Shown here piece by piece: positions 17,775-28,300 of a stretch of DNA of 64,000 nucleotides. The stretch's first letter is position 1, and each line of letters starts with the position of its first letter. The notes under the pieces are model-generated. The model was not told the DNA's origin and ran no database searches. It worked only from the letters and a program-made list of their open reading frames with translations. Location of the stretch: assembly GCF_040822065.1 (NCBI RefSeq), contig NZ_CP162005.1:2852001-2916000 (forward strand). The letters run 5' to 3'. Position numbers and translations under genes: made by a program. The stretch comes from Pedobacter sp. WC2423. GTDB lineage: Bacteria > Bacteroidota > Bacteroidia > Sphingobacteriales > Sphingobacteriaceae.

Positions 17775-18064
17775 TCGTGTATATAATTAATGATCATTTC
17801 CAGGTTCAGGTTAATGAGCTGATCCAGATCCATTGCAGATAACCATCCTGTAAAATCAATCTGTTCACCAAAGTGTGTTTTTATCTTTTCAGAGAAGGAT
17901 ACAATTTCTATACTGTCCATTTCCAGGTCTTTGGTAAAAGAACTTTGCGGTGTAATGTCCATTTCTTCTACAAATTCTTCCCCGATAACTTCTGTGATGA
18001 ATTGCTTCATCAAGTCAAAGATTTCGTTGTTATTTAATTGCCGATTCGTTGTTATTGCGTCCAT
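17756..18064 (-). CDS. Discrete acyl carrier protein
   Basis: 102 residues. SFTKDLEMDSIEIVSFSEKI holds the Ser for the phosphopantetheine arm (DSIE), in place of the textbook DSL. Acidic, helical, with the usual carrier length plus about 20 residues at the N-terminus (MDAITTNRQLNNNEIFDLMK). It overlaps the PKS gene before it by 13 bp and the hydrolase after it by 19 bp. It could carry starter units, or the finished chain for the hydrolase and acyltransferases. The PPTase domain of the preceding protein probably activates it. Confidence 0.82.
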   Translation of the reverse strand: MDAITTNRQLNNNEIFDLMKQFITEVIGEEFVEEMDITPQSSFTKDLEMDSIEIVSFSEKIKTHFGEQIDFTGWLSAMDLDQLINLNLEMIINYIHECQSSR

Positions 18065-21000
18065 CCGATTATATAGTTATGATGTTTAATGGTTTTTATA
18101 ATGATGTCTTTGATACGTAATTCTTCGCCTGTGATCTCTTCTATAACATAGGCCTTTGGGTTCCCTTGCAAGCCTTTGCCCAGGTACTTGCCATAGGCTT
18201 CTTTGGCTGTCCAGAAACGGGTTGCCCATTCTGCTTTGTCCCGCCCCTGGAGCAAGGCCATTTCTGTTTCAGTAAATGCAAGCTCAAAAAATCCTGCACT
18301 GCGTTCTTCAATAGTTTCAATATCAATACCTACAGGTCTGTTCAGCCGCGCAACCCCCACGGCATCAGTCCCTTTATGTGCTAAAGAAACATGGATACCA
18401 GCAGTTTGACCTCCGTGAGGGTAAGGTCTTTGCAGCTCGTCCGATTTAATTTCAAACGTGATCGGATAACAGGCATGTTGTTTCTCTTTATTGAGCAGAT
18501 TCCTGACGGCATCTTTCACAGCCACCCGGCTGATCATCCAGGTTTTCCTTTTGTTAGGCAGCAGGGAGTTGTGATACTTTTTCTCGTCCTGATTGAAATA
18601 ACGTTTCAGAATGAAATCCCAGGAAACTACTCTTGAATAAGCATTGTGAAACATAAAAATGCCAGGTGCGATTTCTTTGGATAAACGGTTGTGCAGGGGC
18701 GACATAGATACGCTCCATAAAGCATCATCTATTTCCAGTCTCCTGTTCTGCCAGCCAGAGATTATTGCCCATACCTGGTTATCACGTTTCATGATAAAAT
18801 TACCCGTTGCAAATTCTTCATTCAGATCAGTCAGCACGCAGGTACATTCAAATTCACCCTGCTGATCCTGCATATTTCCAAAAAACTCAATCTCCTGTAT
18901 TTTCACAGGAAAGGCAATCCGGTCTTTGGTCAGGATCAGTTGCAGCCATAAGCCGAAGAGCTGACCTGCATTATCCAGCAGAGAACCTTTTCCGGCACCA
19001 CTTTCAATAATACCGGTAATTCCTTTTTCACCGACTGCTTTTAAAGATTTAATGCCCTGGTAACCCGGCCCGTGAAACATATGATTTTCATAGATCTGTT
19101 CCGCAGTTCGCTGGATGTCTAGGATTTTACCTATATCAAAAGATTGAGGTGCAGGTATACCCAGTTTTTTTGCCAGCACAACTTCAGCATTCGCAAAACG
19201 CTCTAAGTTGAGGTATACCTTCTGCTGATCTTTCCATTCACCGGTAATGGTTTCGCGGAAAGGTTTGATCACATTCATCCATTGAAAAACTTTAATGTTC
19301 AATATTTGATGAACCTGTTCTCCTGGAGATTGTTCTGCGGCTATTTCTCCGAATAATTCAAAGATCATCGTCATCGGAATAACCGGGTCCATATCAGCTA
19401 CACAATGCCAGCCTTCAGGCTGTCTGAGTAAAGCATGGTCTTTCAGATAAGGACAGTTCTCCAGTGTGATGTCCAGTTGTTTAGTAAAAGGTACTCTTTT
19501 TAAAGGTGTGGCTGCTACCTGAGGTGCCTGTGGCGTAAACACTTCAGGTACAGCTACTGCAGGTGCTGCTGTCCGGTTCACCTGATTTGCAGGTTGCAAG
19601 ATCCTGTTTTTGAACAGCTGCTGTATTTCGGCCTGTATATTTGCCATTTCCAGTACATTTTCATTGAATGCTTTCATCACCGGATCAGCTACATCTTCCA
19701 ATAGCCCTTTGGCGTATACCGCAGGATTTGGCGTGCTGTAAACTGGTGATGCTCCTGCTGTTAGTCCTTTCAGGCTATTCAGACCGGTAATTATTGGTAA
19801 ACCCAATTCTAATTTGATCCCCTTACCTTTTAAGACAGGGCTGGATTTAATTTGTCCCAGAAAGTTCAGCCCGGCCTCTTTACCTTCTACAAAAAGTGCT
19901 GCAATAACGCGTTGCAGCTGAGTAATTCCTGATCTGACAGGTACATTGGAAGAGATGGTACTGAAGTTTTTTCCTTTCAGGGTATCATCAATGAAACCCA
20001 CTAATCCACCCGATCCGATTTGTATAAACACCCTTGCGCCCTGTTCATAAAGTTTCTCTGTCAATTCCCGGAAACGCACCGGCTTAATCAGGTGTTCTGC
20101 ACTCAATTGACGAATGGCTTCAAAGCCTTCCGGATAAAGCTCCAGCGTAGTGGCCGACCATAATGGGGTTGTTGTTTTACGGAATTGCATATCTTTCATC
20201 CCTTCCAGTATCACCTCCAGTTTATCTGCAATAAACGGAGAATGAAAACCAGACTGGAACGGTAAAATCTGATGAAAAATCTGCTTTGCTTTTAATATGG
20301 GGGTCAGCTCTTCTAAAGCATTTTTACTGCCGCATAAAATAACCTGCTGCGGGCAATTGTCATTCGAAAGATAAACGTCATTGATATTGGCGATGATCGG
20401 TAAAAGCTGTTCTATTCCGCAGCCCACAGCGATAAATCTCGAATCTTTTAATTCAAAAGTTTCCGGGTTCAACACCTTCAGCAATTGTGAAACTGAACTT
20501 TCTTCAGCCAGTTCTGATGATCTTGCTGCCAGCCACTCTCCTAAGCTGTGTCCGGCATTCATATCAGGCTGTATACCCAATTGTTTGAGGGCGATGTCAA
20601 GTACACTGCTTTTATTCAGTGTTTTTAAGGCATCGCTTAGTAAACCCTCCGCTTTAGCATGCTGGGCTTCTGCGATATTGAAATAATCAGTTACGCTGGC
20701 TACCTCGCCACCTGCCAGGCCATCCAGACCAGGAAAAACAAATGCTATTTTACCACCATTACTGATTAATGGTTCATTGGTATACCAGATATCTTGTTTA
20801 TTACGCCATGGGTTATTTTTTGCAGCAATCTTAATTGCCTTTTTGATTCTTTCGGGAGTTGGATCAAATACTGCAATCCGGTAATTTCCAGTGCCGGCGC
20901 TATACTCATTATTTTCCAGGGCATTGATCAATTCCTCGTGCGTTGGACGTGCCAGCAGCAAAACTTTGTCTTTTTTAGGGGCCTTAAATCCTTCCAAAAC

Positions 21001-22359
21001 CACATGGGCGTTAATTCCTCCAAATCCGAAGGCATTGACACCTGCAATTTTAGGCAGTCCGGATTTCTCCCAGCTCAACGGCTCCTGAACTGCTGAAAAT
21101 TGTGTTTGTGCGAGTTGTGCCAATGGATTTTCACAATGCAGTGTCGGGGGCAGCACATCATGGTATAAGGCTAAACAGGTTTTGATTAACCCGGCAATTC
21201 CTGCTGCAGGCATGGCGTGGCCGATATTAGATTTTACAGTCCCGATGCCTGCTTTTGGTAATTCAGCATTGTAGCCAAAAAACCGGGTGAGGGTTTCCAG
21301 TTCTGTTTTATCTCCTAAAGGCGTACCTGTACCATGTGCTTCGAGGTAACCGATATTTTTGGCTGACAAGCCTGAATTCTCCCAGGCTTGTGTGATTGCG
21401 CTGAGCTGACCTTTTACCGAAGGACTCATGACACTGGTACCGCTTCCGTCACTGCTGACCCCTGCCCCTTTAAGCACGGCGTAAATCCGGTCTTTATCCT
21501 GAACAGCATCTTCTAACCGCTTTAAAACTACAAATCCGCAACCTTCACCGATAATTAAACCATCAGCACTGGTATCAAAAGGTTTGATTTTTTCTTGTCT
21601 GGAGAGTGCACCTAAATTGGAAAATATGCTCCAGAAAGCTGCATTCTGCCCTACATGTACCCCGCCTGCAATCACCATATTACAGCGTCCGCTGTTCAAT
21701 TCCTGAATTGCATGGTCTATGGCAATCAAGGAACTTGCGCATGCCGCATCCAGTGTAAAGGCGACACCTCCCAGATTTAAACGGTTAGCCACGAGTGAGG
21801 CGACCAGATTTGGAATTAATCCCATGGCTGTATCCGGGCCGAAACGACCTTTACGTGCATGGAATTCATGTTTTACTTTTTCTATGTCTTCAGTTCCCAG
21901 TTGTGGCAGTAAATCTTTCAGTACCGCAGCAATTTGTTCACCAGTTCTTACAATTTCAATAGCCCTTGTTGCACCTGGGCCTGCATAGTTCCCTTTTCCA
22001 ATGATAATACCGGTCTTTGCTAAAGAGGTGTTTTTTTCAAATACACCTGCATCTTCTAAAGCCCTGTAAACCAAATCCAGCGTCAGTAAATGATCAGGCT
22101 CTGTGCCATTCACGGCTACAGGAAGAATACCAAAACGCTGTGGATCAAAGTTGTATTCAGGTATAAATCCACCCCTGTTGCAATAAAAACGGTCAACTCC
22201 GGTAGAATCTTTATCGAAGTGCACCGGATCAATACGATCCGGTGGCACAACTTGAGTAGAATCAACTTTACTAATAATATTTTTCCAGAAGGTATCCAGA
22301 TCTCCCGCTCCGGGGAAAATACAGGACATTCCAATCACAGCTACATCCGTTTTCTTCAT
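18052..22359 (-). CDS. PUFA-synthase-like PKS, KS-AT-DH-PPTase (1435 aa)
   Basis: Domains in order. KS about 5-455, complete: Cys in LDAACASSLIAID (about 207), His in EAHGTGTPLGD (about 343) and His in SNIGHAMPAAG. AT about 545-830: GHSLGEWLAARS with its Ser and QSGFHSPF. A Pro/Ala linker. DH-like double hotdog about 970-1225: YLKDHALLRQPEGW (His) and LLDNAGQLFGLW (Asp). C-terminal Sfp-type phosphopantetheinyl transferase about 1270-1430: PVGIDIETIEER and RFWTAKEAYGKYLGKG. It has no carrier domain of its own, so it must work on the tandem ACPs of the preceding protein and/or the free ACP. The KS keeps its Cys, so it is not a simple chain-length factor. Organisation resembles PfaC and enediyne-type synthases but matches neither exactly. 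Confidence 0.88.
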   Translation of the reverse strand: MKKTDVAVIGMSCIFPGAGDLDTFWKNIISKVDSTQVVPPDRIDPVHFDKDSTGVDRFYCNRGGFIPEYNFDPQRFGILPVAVNGTEPDHLLTLDLVYRALEDAGVFEKNTSLAKTGIIIGKGNYAGPGATRAIEIVRTGEQIAAVLKDLLPQLGTEDIEKVKHEFHARKGRFGPDTAMGLIPNLVASLVANRLNLGGVAFTLDAACASSLIAIDHAIQELNSGRCNMVIAGGVHVGQNAAFWSIFSNLGALSRQEKIKPFDTSADGLIIGEGCGFVVLKRLEDAVQDKDRIYAVLKGAGVSSDGSGTSVMSPSVKGQLSAITQAWENSGLSAKNIGYLEAHGTGTPLGDKTELETLTRFFGYNAELPKAGIGTVKSNIGHAMPAAGIAGLIKTCLALYHDVLPPTLHCENPLAQLAQTQFSAVQEPLSWEKSGLPKIAGVNAFGFGGINAHVVLEGFKAPKKDKVLLLARPTHEELINALENNEYSAGTGNYRIAVFDPTPERIKKAIKIAAKNNPWRNKQDIWYTNEPLISNGGKIAFVFPGLDGLAGGEVASVTDYFNIAEAQHAKAEGLLSDALKTLNKSSVLDIALKQLGIQPDMNAGHSLGEWLAARSSELAEESSVSQLLKVLNPETFELKDSRFIAVGCGIEQLLPIIANINDVYLSNDNCPQQVILCGSKNALEELTPILKAKQIFHQILPFQSGFHSPFIADKLEVILEGMKDMQFRKTTTPLWSATTLELYPEGFEAIRQLSAEHLIKPVRFRELTEKLYEQGARVFIQIGSGGLVGFIDDTLKGKNFSTISSNVPVRSGITQLQRVIAALFVEGKEAGLNFLGQIKSSPVLKGKGIKLELGLPIITGLNSLKGLTAGASPVYSTPNPAVYAKGLLEDVADPVMKAFNENVLEMANIQAEIQQLFKNRILQPANQVNRTAAPAVAVPEVFTPQAPQVAATPLKRVPFTKQLDITLENCPYLKDHALLRQPEGWHCVADMDPVIPMTMIFELFGEIAAEQSPGEQVHQILNIKVFQWMNVIKPFRETITGEWKDQQKVYLNLERFANAEVVLAKKLGIPAPQSFDIGKILDIQRTAEQIYENHMFHGPGYQGIKSLKAVGEKGITGIIESGAGKGSLLDNAGQLFGLWLQLILTKDRIAFPVKIQEIEFFGNMQDQQGEFECTCVLTDLNEEFATGNFIMKRDNQVWAIISGWQNRRLEIDDALWSVSMSPLHNRLSKEIAPGIFMFHNAYSRVVSWDFILKRYFNQDEKKYHNSLLPNKRKTWMISRVAVKDAVRNLLNKEKQHACYPITFEIKSDELQRPYPHGGQTAGIHVSLAHKGTDAVGVARLNRPVGIDIETIEERSAGFFELAFTETEMALLQGRDKAEWATRFWTAKEAYGKYLGKGLQGNPKAYVIEEITGEELRIKDIIIKTIKHHNYIIGWTQ

Positions 22360-22385
22360 CAGGTATATTGTTTAAAACAGATCAG

Positions 22386-25300
22386 CTACCAGTTATTTCC
22401 AGCCATAATCAGTACCTGGCTTTCTTTTCCATATTTGAGTTCATTTAAGAAAGTTTCCATACCGTCTTGTAATGGAATGAGCGCAATGCCTCTTCTTTCG
22501 TATTCTTTTTCCAGTGTCGGAGAAACCATACCGGCTCCTTTCCATGGCCCCCAGTTGATAGCCAGTACCTTCCCGTTGATTTTCTGTTTCAAAGCCCAGG
22601 CATATTTATCCATTACACTGTTGGCTGCTGCGTAATCTGTTTGTCCGCGGTTCCCATAAACAGAAGCAATACTTGAAAAGAGGATCACAAACTGAGTTTC
22701 GGCTTTTAGTTTTTCTGCAAGTACTCTTAAAGGGGTAACTTTGGTATCAAATACGCGTTCAAAAGATTCTGAGGTTTTACTGTGAAACAGTTTATCTTCT
22801 AATAAACCTGCTCCATGTACTACACCATCAATGCGGCCATATTCTTTGTAAACGCTGTCAACGAAGCGGCTCAGGCCTTCTTCATCACGCAGATCCATGG
22901 ATTGATAAACTACTTTAGAACCTCCGCTTTCGAGCATAGCAATGCTATGCAGAATTTGATTGTTTTTATAAATCCTGGCTGTTTCCTGCTCTATTTCAGC
23001 TGGCTTTTTAAGTTCACCCTGTTGCACCAGGAAGTTCCTGATTTCATCTTTTGTTTTTAAGGAGGCTGCTATGCCCTGAACGGCTGATTTTGGATCAGCT
23101 GAACGGCCAACCAGGATATAGTTACAAGGGTAGTCTTTAGCAAAATGAATCATCAGCTCCGCTGTAATTCCCTGAGCACCTCCCAGTACCAGCACAACCG
23201 CATCTTTATCCAGCTGGATATGAGAATCTTCAAGTCCGGTAACCAATTCTGCTGGAACCAGTTCCATGATCTGTCTTTTTTGATCGTGGTAAATAATTTC
23301 CGATGGTTTATCAGGATTTAAGATTTCATTCAATGTGATGTTAGCGATGTCTTCACCCGACATTTTCGTTTCCAGGCTCACAATTCTGCACTTGGTATTT
23401 TCATATTCTCTGTCCAGACTTTTGAAGAATCCGGAATAGCCCTGGTAAAGTCTCAGCATTTCTACATCAGCACTGTCATTCAGGTGACTTCTGATATCAG
23501 AAATCATATATACCCATTTCACCTTTTCAAAATTCAGTTGTTTGATCATGGCAAAATGATCTATGATGCTTGATTTCTTTGCTGTGGTAAACATATTCAG
23601 GATAATTAAACCCTGATAGCTTTCCAAATCATCACCTGCTGATATCACATCTACTAAAGCACCGCTTTTTTTGAACAGATTTTTGATCTTGACAGCCTGT
23701 CCGTTACCGTCATCAGTGATGGCAAAACGTTGTCCTTTAAGGATAGCCGCTTCAATATCAGATACTGCTGCCGGGGTCAGTTCAAAACGTAATCTGGATA
23801 ATTTTTCAAGACTTGAATTATCTACTACGGTTTCTTCTATGATTTTTTTTGCTTCTGTAAGTACTTCATTGGTTTCTGACTCAATTTCCAGGATCCAGTT
23901 CACCAGCCCGTTCAGTGTTTTAATGGCTGCCAGTTTCTCCATGATATCATCGCCCTGCTCCTGTCCCTGGCTAAAGCCAATTTTCAGTTTCAGTTCACCG
24001 ATGATCTCCATTCTTTTGATAGAATCAATACTTAAATCGGCTTCCAGATCCAGATCCATCCCCAGCATTTCTTCCGGGTAACCTGTTTTCTCACTCACTA
24101 CAGACAGGATGGCCGCTCTCAGCTCTTCTGCTGAAAATTTAGGCTGATTCTCTTTAACGGTTAATTCGATATTGATAGTTGCGGATACGTGAGTACCCGA
24201 TGGTACTGCATTTTCAGTAATCCAGTTCACCAGCCCGTTTAAGGTCTTAATTCCGGCCAGCTGCTCCATGATCGTATCTTCACTCTGAGTTCCGCTAAAG
24301 CCTCCTAATTCGGTACGAAGGGCACCTATAATTTCCAGGCGTTTAATAGAGTCAATACTCAGATCTGCTTCCAGATCCATTTCCATACCCAGCATTTCTT
24401 GCGGATAGCCTGTTTTATCACTTACAATCTGTAATAAGGCAAGTTTAACATCTTTTTGTTCTGCTGGCTGAACTGCTGCTGCTTGTGGTTGTACAATGGC
24501 TTGCGGTACTGCGGCTTCAAAATGAGCTGCTGGTTGTGCGAAAGCAGGCTGCGGTAAAGCTACAGGATTAGACAGTCCCTGATTAAAAGGAACATTTTGC
24601 CCTAAAAAGGTAAGCATTACATCACGCTGTGCCTGAATTAATAATTTCATACTGTTCAGATATTCCTGCATCATCAAATCACCGGCAGAGTGAGCGTTTT
24701 GTGAAGGTTCTGATCTTAATTCTCTGTTTTTCATCTGGATAGGTTGTATGATAGGTAACGCCCCGTTAGCTGGCAATTTCCCGTTAGAAGGAATTGCATG
24801 CTGGCCGTTAACGAACCAGACTGTAGGGCTTTTTTTATACAATGCCGGTTCATGGAGATTTAATAATCTCGCGCCCCGGCCTTCAAATAATTTTTCGATG
24901 TGGATGGTACGTCCGGTGGAGAGGTAAGTGGCCAGCATGCTTAAAAGGTGGGTCAGTTTATTCAATCCGTTATCTTCTGCATGCATCAGGATTTCGTCTT
25001 TACCCAGGCAGGCTTTAGTTAATCCGGACAATACTTTACCCGGGCCTACTTCGATGAATATTCTGGCTCCGGCAGCATACATTTCCTGTACCTGATCTAC
25101 AAATTTAACCGGTTTGATCAGGTGATCAGTCAATCTTTCTTTAATCTGTGCGGCCTGCTCAGGATATTCTCTCGCGGTCGTATTTGACCATACGGGTAAA
25201 TTCAAATCATTGAACTGAACATCTGCTAATACCTGCTGATAAAGTTCTTTTGATTTCACAACCAGCGGGCTGTGGAATGCACAGGCAACTTCTAATGCTC

Positions 25301-28300
25301 TGAATGATATTTTAGCTGCTTTAAGGACTTCCATCAGCTGCTGAATGGCAGGTGTGGTTCCTGCAAGCACACATTGCAGTGGTGAGTTATAATTCACTGC
25401 ATAGATATCAGTTAAACCTGAAATGATTTTTTGCAGCTCTTCTTGTTTGGCATTGACTGCAATCATGGCGCCTGTATCTTCACCTTCAACAGCATCCAGA
25501 ATAGATTTTGCTCTTGCCGAACTCAACTGTACCAATTGATCTTCAGCAAATGCACCAGCAAAACATAGTGCCGGCAACTCTCCGTAACTATGTCCGGCAA
25601 CCATATCAGGTACAATACCCAATTCTCTCAGGAAATTAGCGATAGCCAGATTGACAATTCCCAATATAGGCTGTGCCATACGGGTGTCTTTGATGGCTTC
25701 TTTTTGTCCTTTGAGCAAAGCTGCATCAAATACTGCATTTGGAAAAAGGACTTTCTCATATTCAGGCAAGTCTTTTAATAAATCACGCATCGCCGGGAAG
25801 ATGACAAAAAGATCTCTTGCCATATTAATCCGCTGACTACCTTGTCCGGGAAACATAAATGCTACTTTTCCATCTCTTTTTTTGGTGGCATAAGTGTCTT
25901 TACTTTCAATACCGGAAAGGGTAAGTTCTACCTTCATATTCAGGTCTTCAGGCCGGTCTGCAACAATACACAGTTGTATGGGTTTGCTATCGGCCATAGC
26001 CAGACTGTAGGCGATATCTTTTAAATCAACCTGTGCATTACTGTCTAACAATGTTTTGACTGCTGTTAATTTAGTTTTTGCTTCTTCGTAAGTGTCACCT
26101 CTGAAAACAAAAAGTTCCGATGGCCATGTTTTCAAGGTCGGCACCGTAGTACTTACAGGGTTTTTATTCTCAATTACGGCATGGAAATTAGTTCCTCCAA
26201 AGCCAAATGCACTCACCCCTGCATAACGTTTTTCTTCAGACCACAATCCTGCTTCAGTATGGAAAGCAAAAGGACTGGTTTTTGCATTATAATAGCTGTT
26301 CGGGTTTTTCAGATTGATGGTAGGCGGCTTAATTCCATGATAAACGGACAGGGATGCTTTAATCAAACCTGCAAGTCCGGCAGCACATTTAGTGTGCCCG
26401 ATCTGAGTTTTCACAGATCCCAGGTGTGCCTGACCGGTGACTGCGCCAGATTGAATAAACTTATCTGTCAATGCACTTAATTCGGTGCGGTCACCCACTA
26501 CAGTCCCTGTTCCATGGGCTTCAACCAATCCAACTACCGAAGGCGTAATTCCTGCCTGATCATAGGCACGTTCCAGGGCTTGCACCTGCCCGTTTTTACG
26601 CGGTGCAGTCAAGCCTAAACTTTTACCGTCACTTGAACCACCAACACCTTTGATCACTGAATAAATCCGGTCTCCATCTCTCAAAGCATCTTCATGTCTT
26701 TTTAAAACCACCATGGCTATACCTTCACCCAATGCAATTCCGTCTGCTTCAGCATCAAAAGTAGCGCACCTGCCTTTACGGGATAGTGCGTGTGTGCTTG
26801 AAAACATCAGGTAATCATTGATCCCATTGTGTAAATCGGCTCCGCCTGCCAGCACCATATCAGATTTGCCTAAAAATAATTCCTGGCAAGCCAGATCAAC
26901 TGCTGCCAGAGAGGATGCACAGGCTGCGTCTACGGTAAAGTTACGGCCACCCAGGTTTAACCTGTTGGCCACTCTTCCTGAAATCACGTTAGCCAGAATA
27001 CCCGGGAAGGAATCTTCTGTCATTTTAGGCAAAGCCTGATCGATTTCGGCCGGCATATCTCCGAATACCTGTTTATAGAAACATCTGAATCCGTAGCTGT
27101 TTGCCAGATCGTTACCACCTTCGGCACCAATAATTACAGATACATTTTCCTGGTCATAACCGCCATCCAGGTAACCTGCATTTTCCATAGCTTGTTTGGC
27201 AACCATCAGGGTCAGCAACTGGGTAGGCTCTATCGCTGCCAGTGATTGTGGCGGAATACCAAATTCAACCGGGTCGAAATCTATTTTAGGGATAAAGCCA
27301 CCCCACTTAGAGTGTGACATATCGCCTGCTGCAGATTCCGGATCATAATATAATTCTTTGTTCCAGCGTTCGTCCGGAACTTCGGTTACGCTGTCTTTCC
27401 CTAAAATAATATTGCTCCAGTACTCTTCCAGATCTTTTGCTCCGGGGAAAATACAAGCCATCCCTACAATTGCAACGTCTAAAGATTTACCTGTTTTTTC
27501 TGGCGGAACAGCAAGTGCCGCATTCAACACATGCTGGTAGTTACCTTCTGCTACATCCTGATGCAGTTCCAGCAATGAAACTACTTTATTTTGCAGCGCA
27601 GCAATCTGACCAATCATATACATACCCAGGGTAAGCTGCTCAGCTTCATTGATCGTAACCAGCGCATCACCTCTGCGTTCTATTCCTTTGGCTGCAATTC
27701 GTAAACGCCCTACATTCAGCGTTTCCAGTTTTGCCCATATTTCTTTTTTATCTATGCCTGATTGCTGAAGTTTGACTTTTTCTTCACTAAAGAAATCAGA
27801 AAATGGAGATTTAAGACATCTTGTTTCATGTCCGGGAGCGGTTTCCAGTAATATAGTGTCACTGGCTTGTACGGCCTGCTGCTGAAATTTATCCTGAATA
27901 GCTCCTGTACTTACGGCTTCTTTGGTATATAAATAAGCTGTTCCCATCAATACACCGACTTTTACGCCTCTTGCAGCAAGCGGGGCGGCCATAATCGAGA
28001 TAAATGCGGTAGAGAAGGCATCATGGATACCTCCGGCAAAGAATACACTGATTTGTTCCGGATTATCTTCTTTCAGTAAACGTTCAATTTGTTTTTCCCA
28101 AAGCACCATGCTTGATAGCGGGCCAACGTGGCCTCCGCATTCGCGGCCTTCAAAAACAAATCTCCGGGCACCTTCTTTTAAGAACATATCTAACAGCGAT
28201 GCGGATGGCACGTGAAGAAATGTTTTGATTCCTGCTTTTTCCAGTGGTTTAGCTTGTGATGGACGACCTCCTGCAATCAGCACTACTGGCGGCTTTTCTT

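Noticed and set aside
18052..22359. An enediyne-type PKS
   Set aside because: KS-AT-DH-PPTase is part of the enediyne layout, but carriers and KR sit on another protein fused to reductase domains, and none of the warhead-cassette genes is present.
22090..24081. Rightward open frames of 130-180 codons inside the PKS genes (22090-22635, 23671-24081)
   Set aside because: They lie antisense to well conserved catalytic domains, have low-complexity or unlikely composition and no promoter. They are shadows of the real genes.
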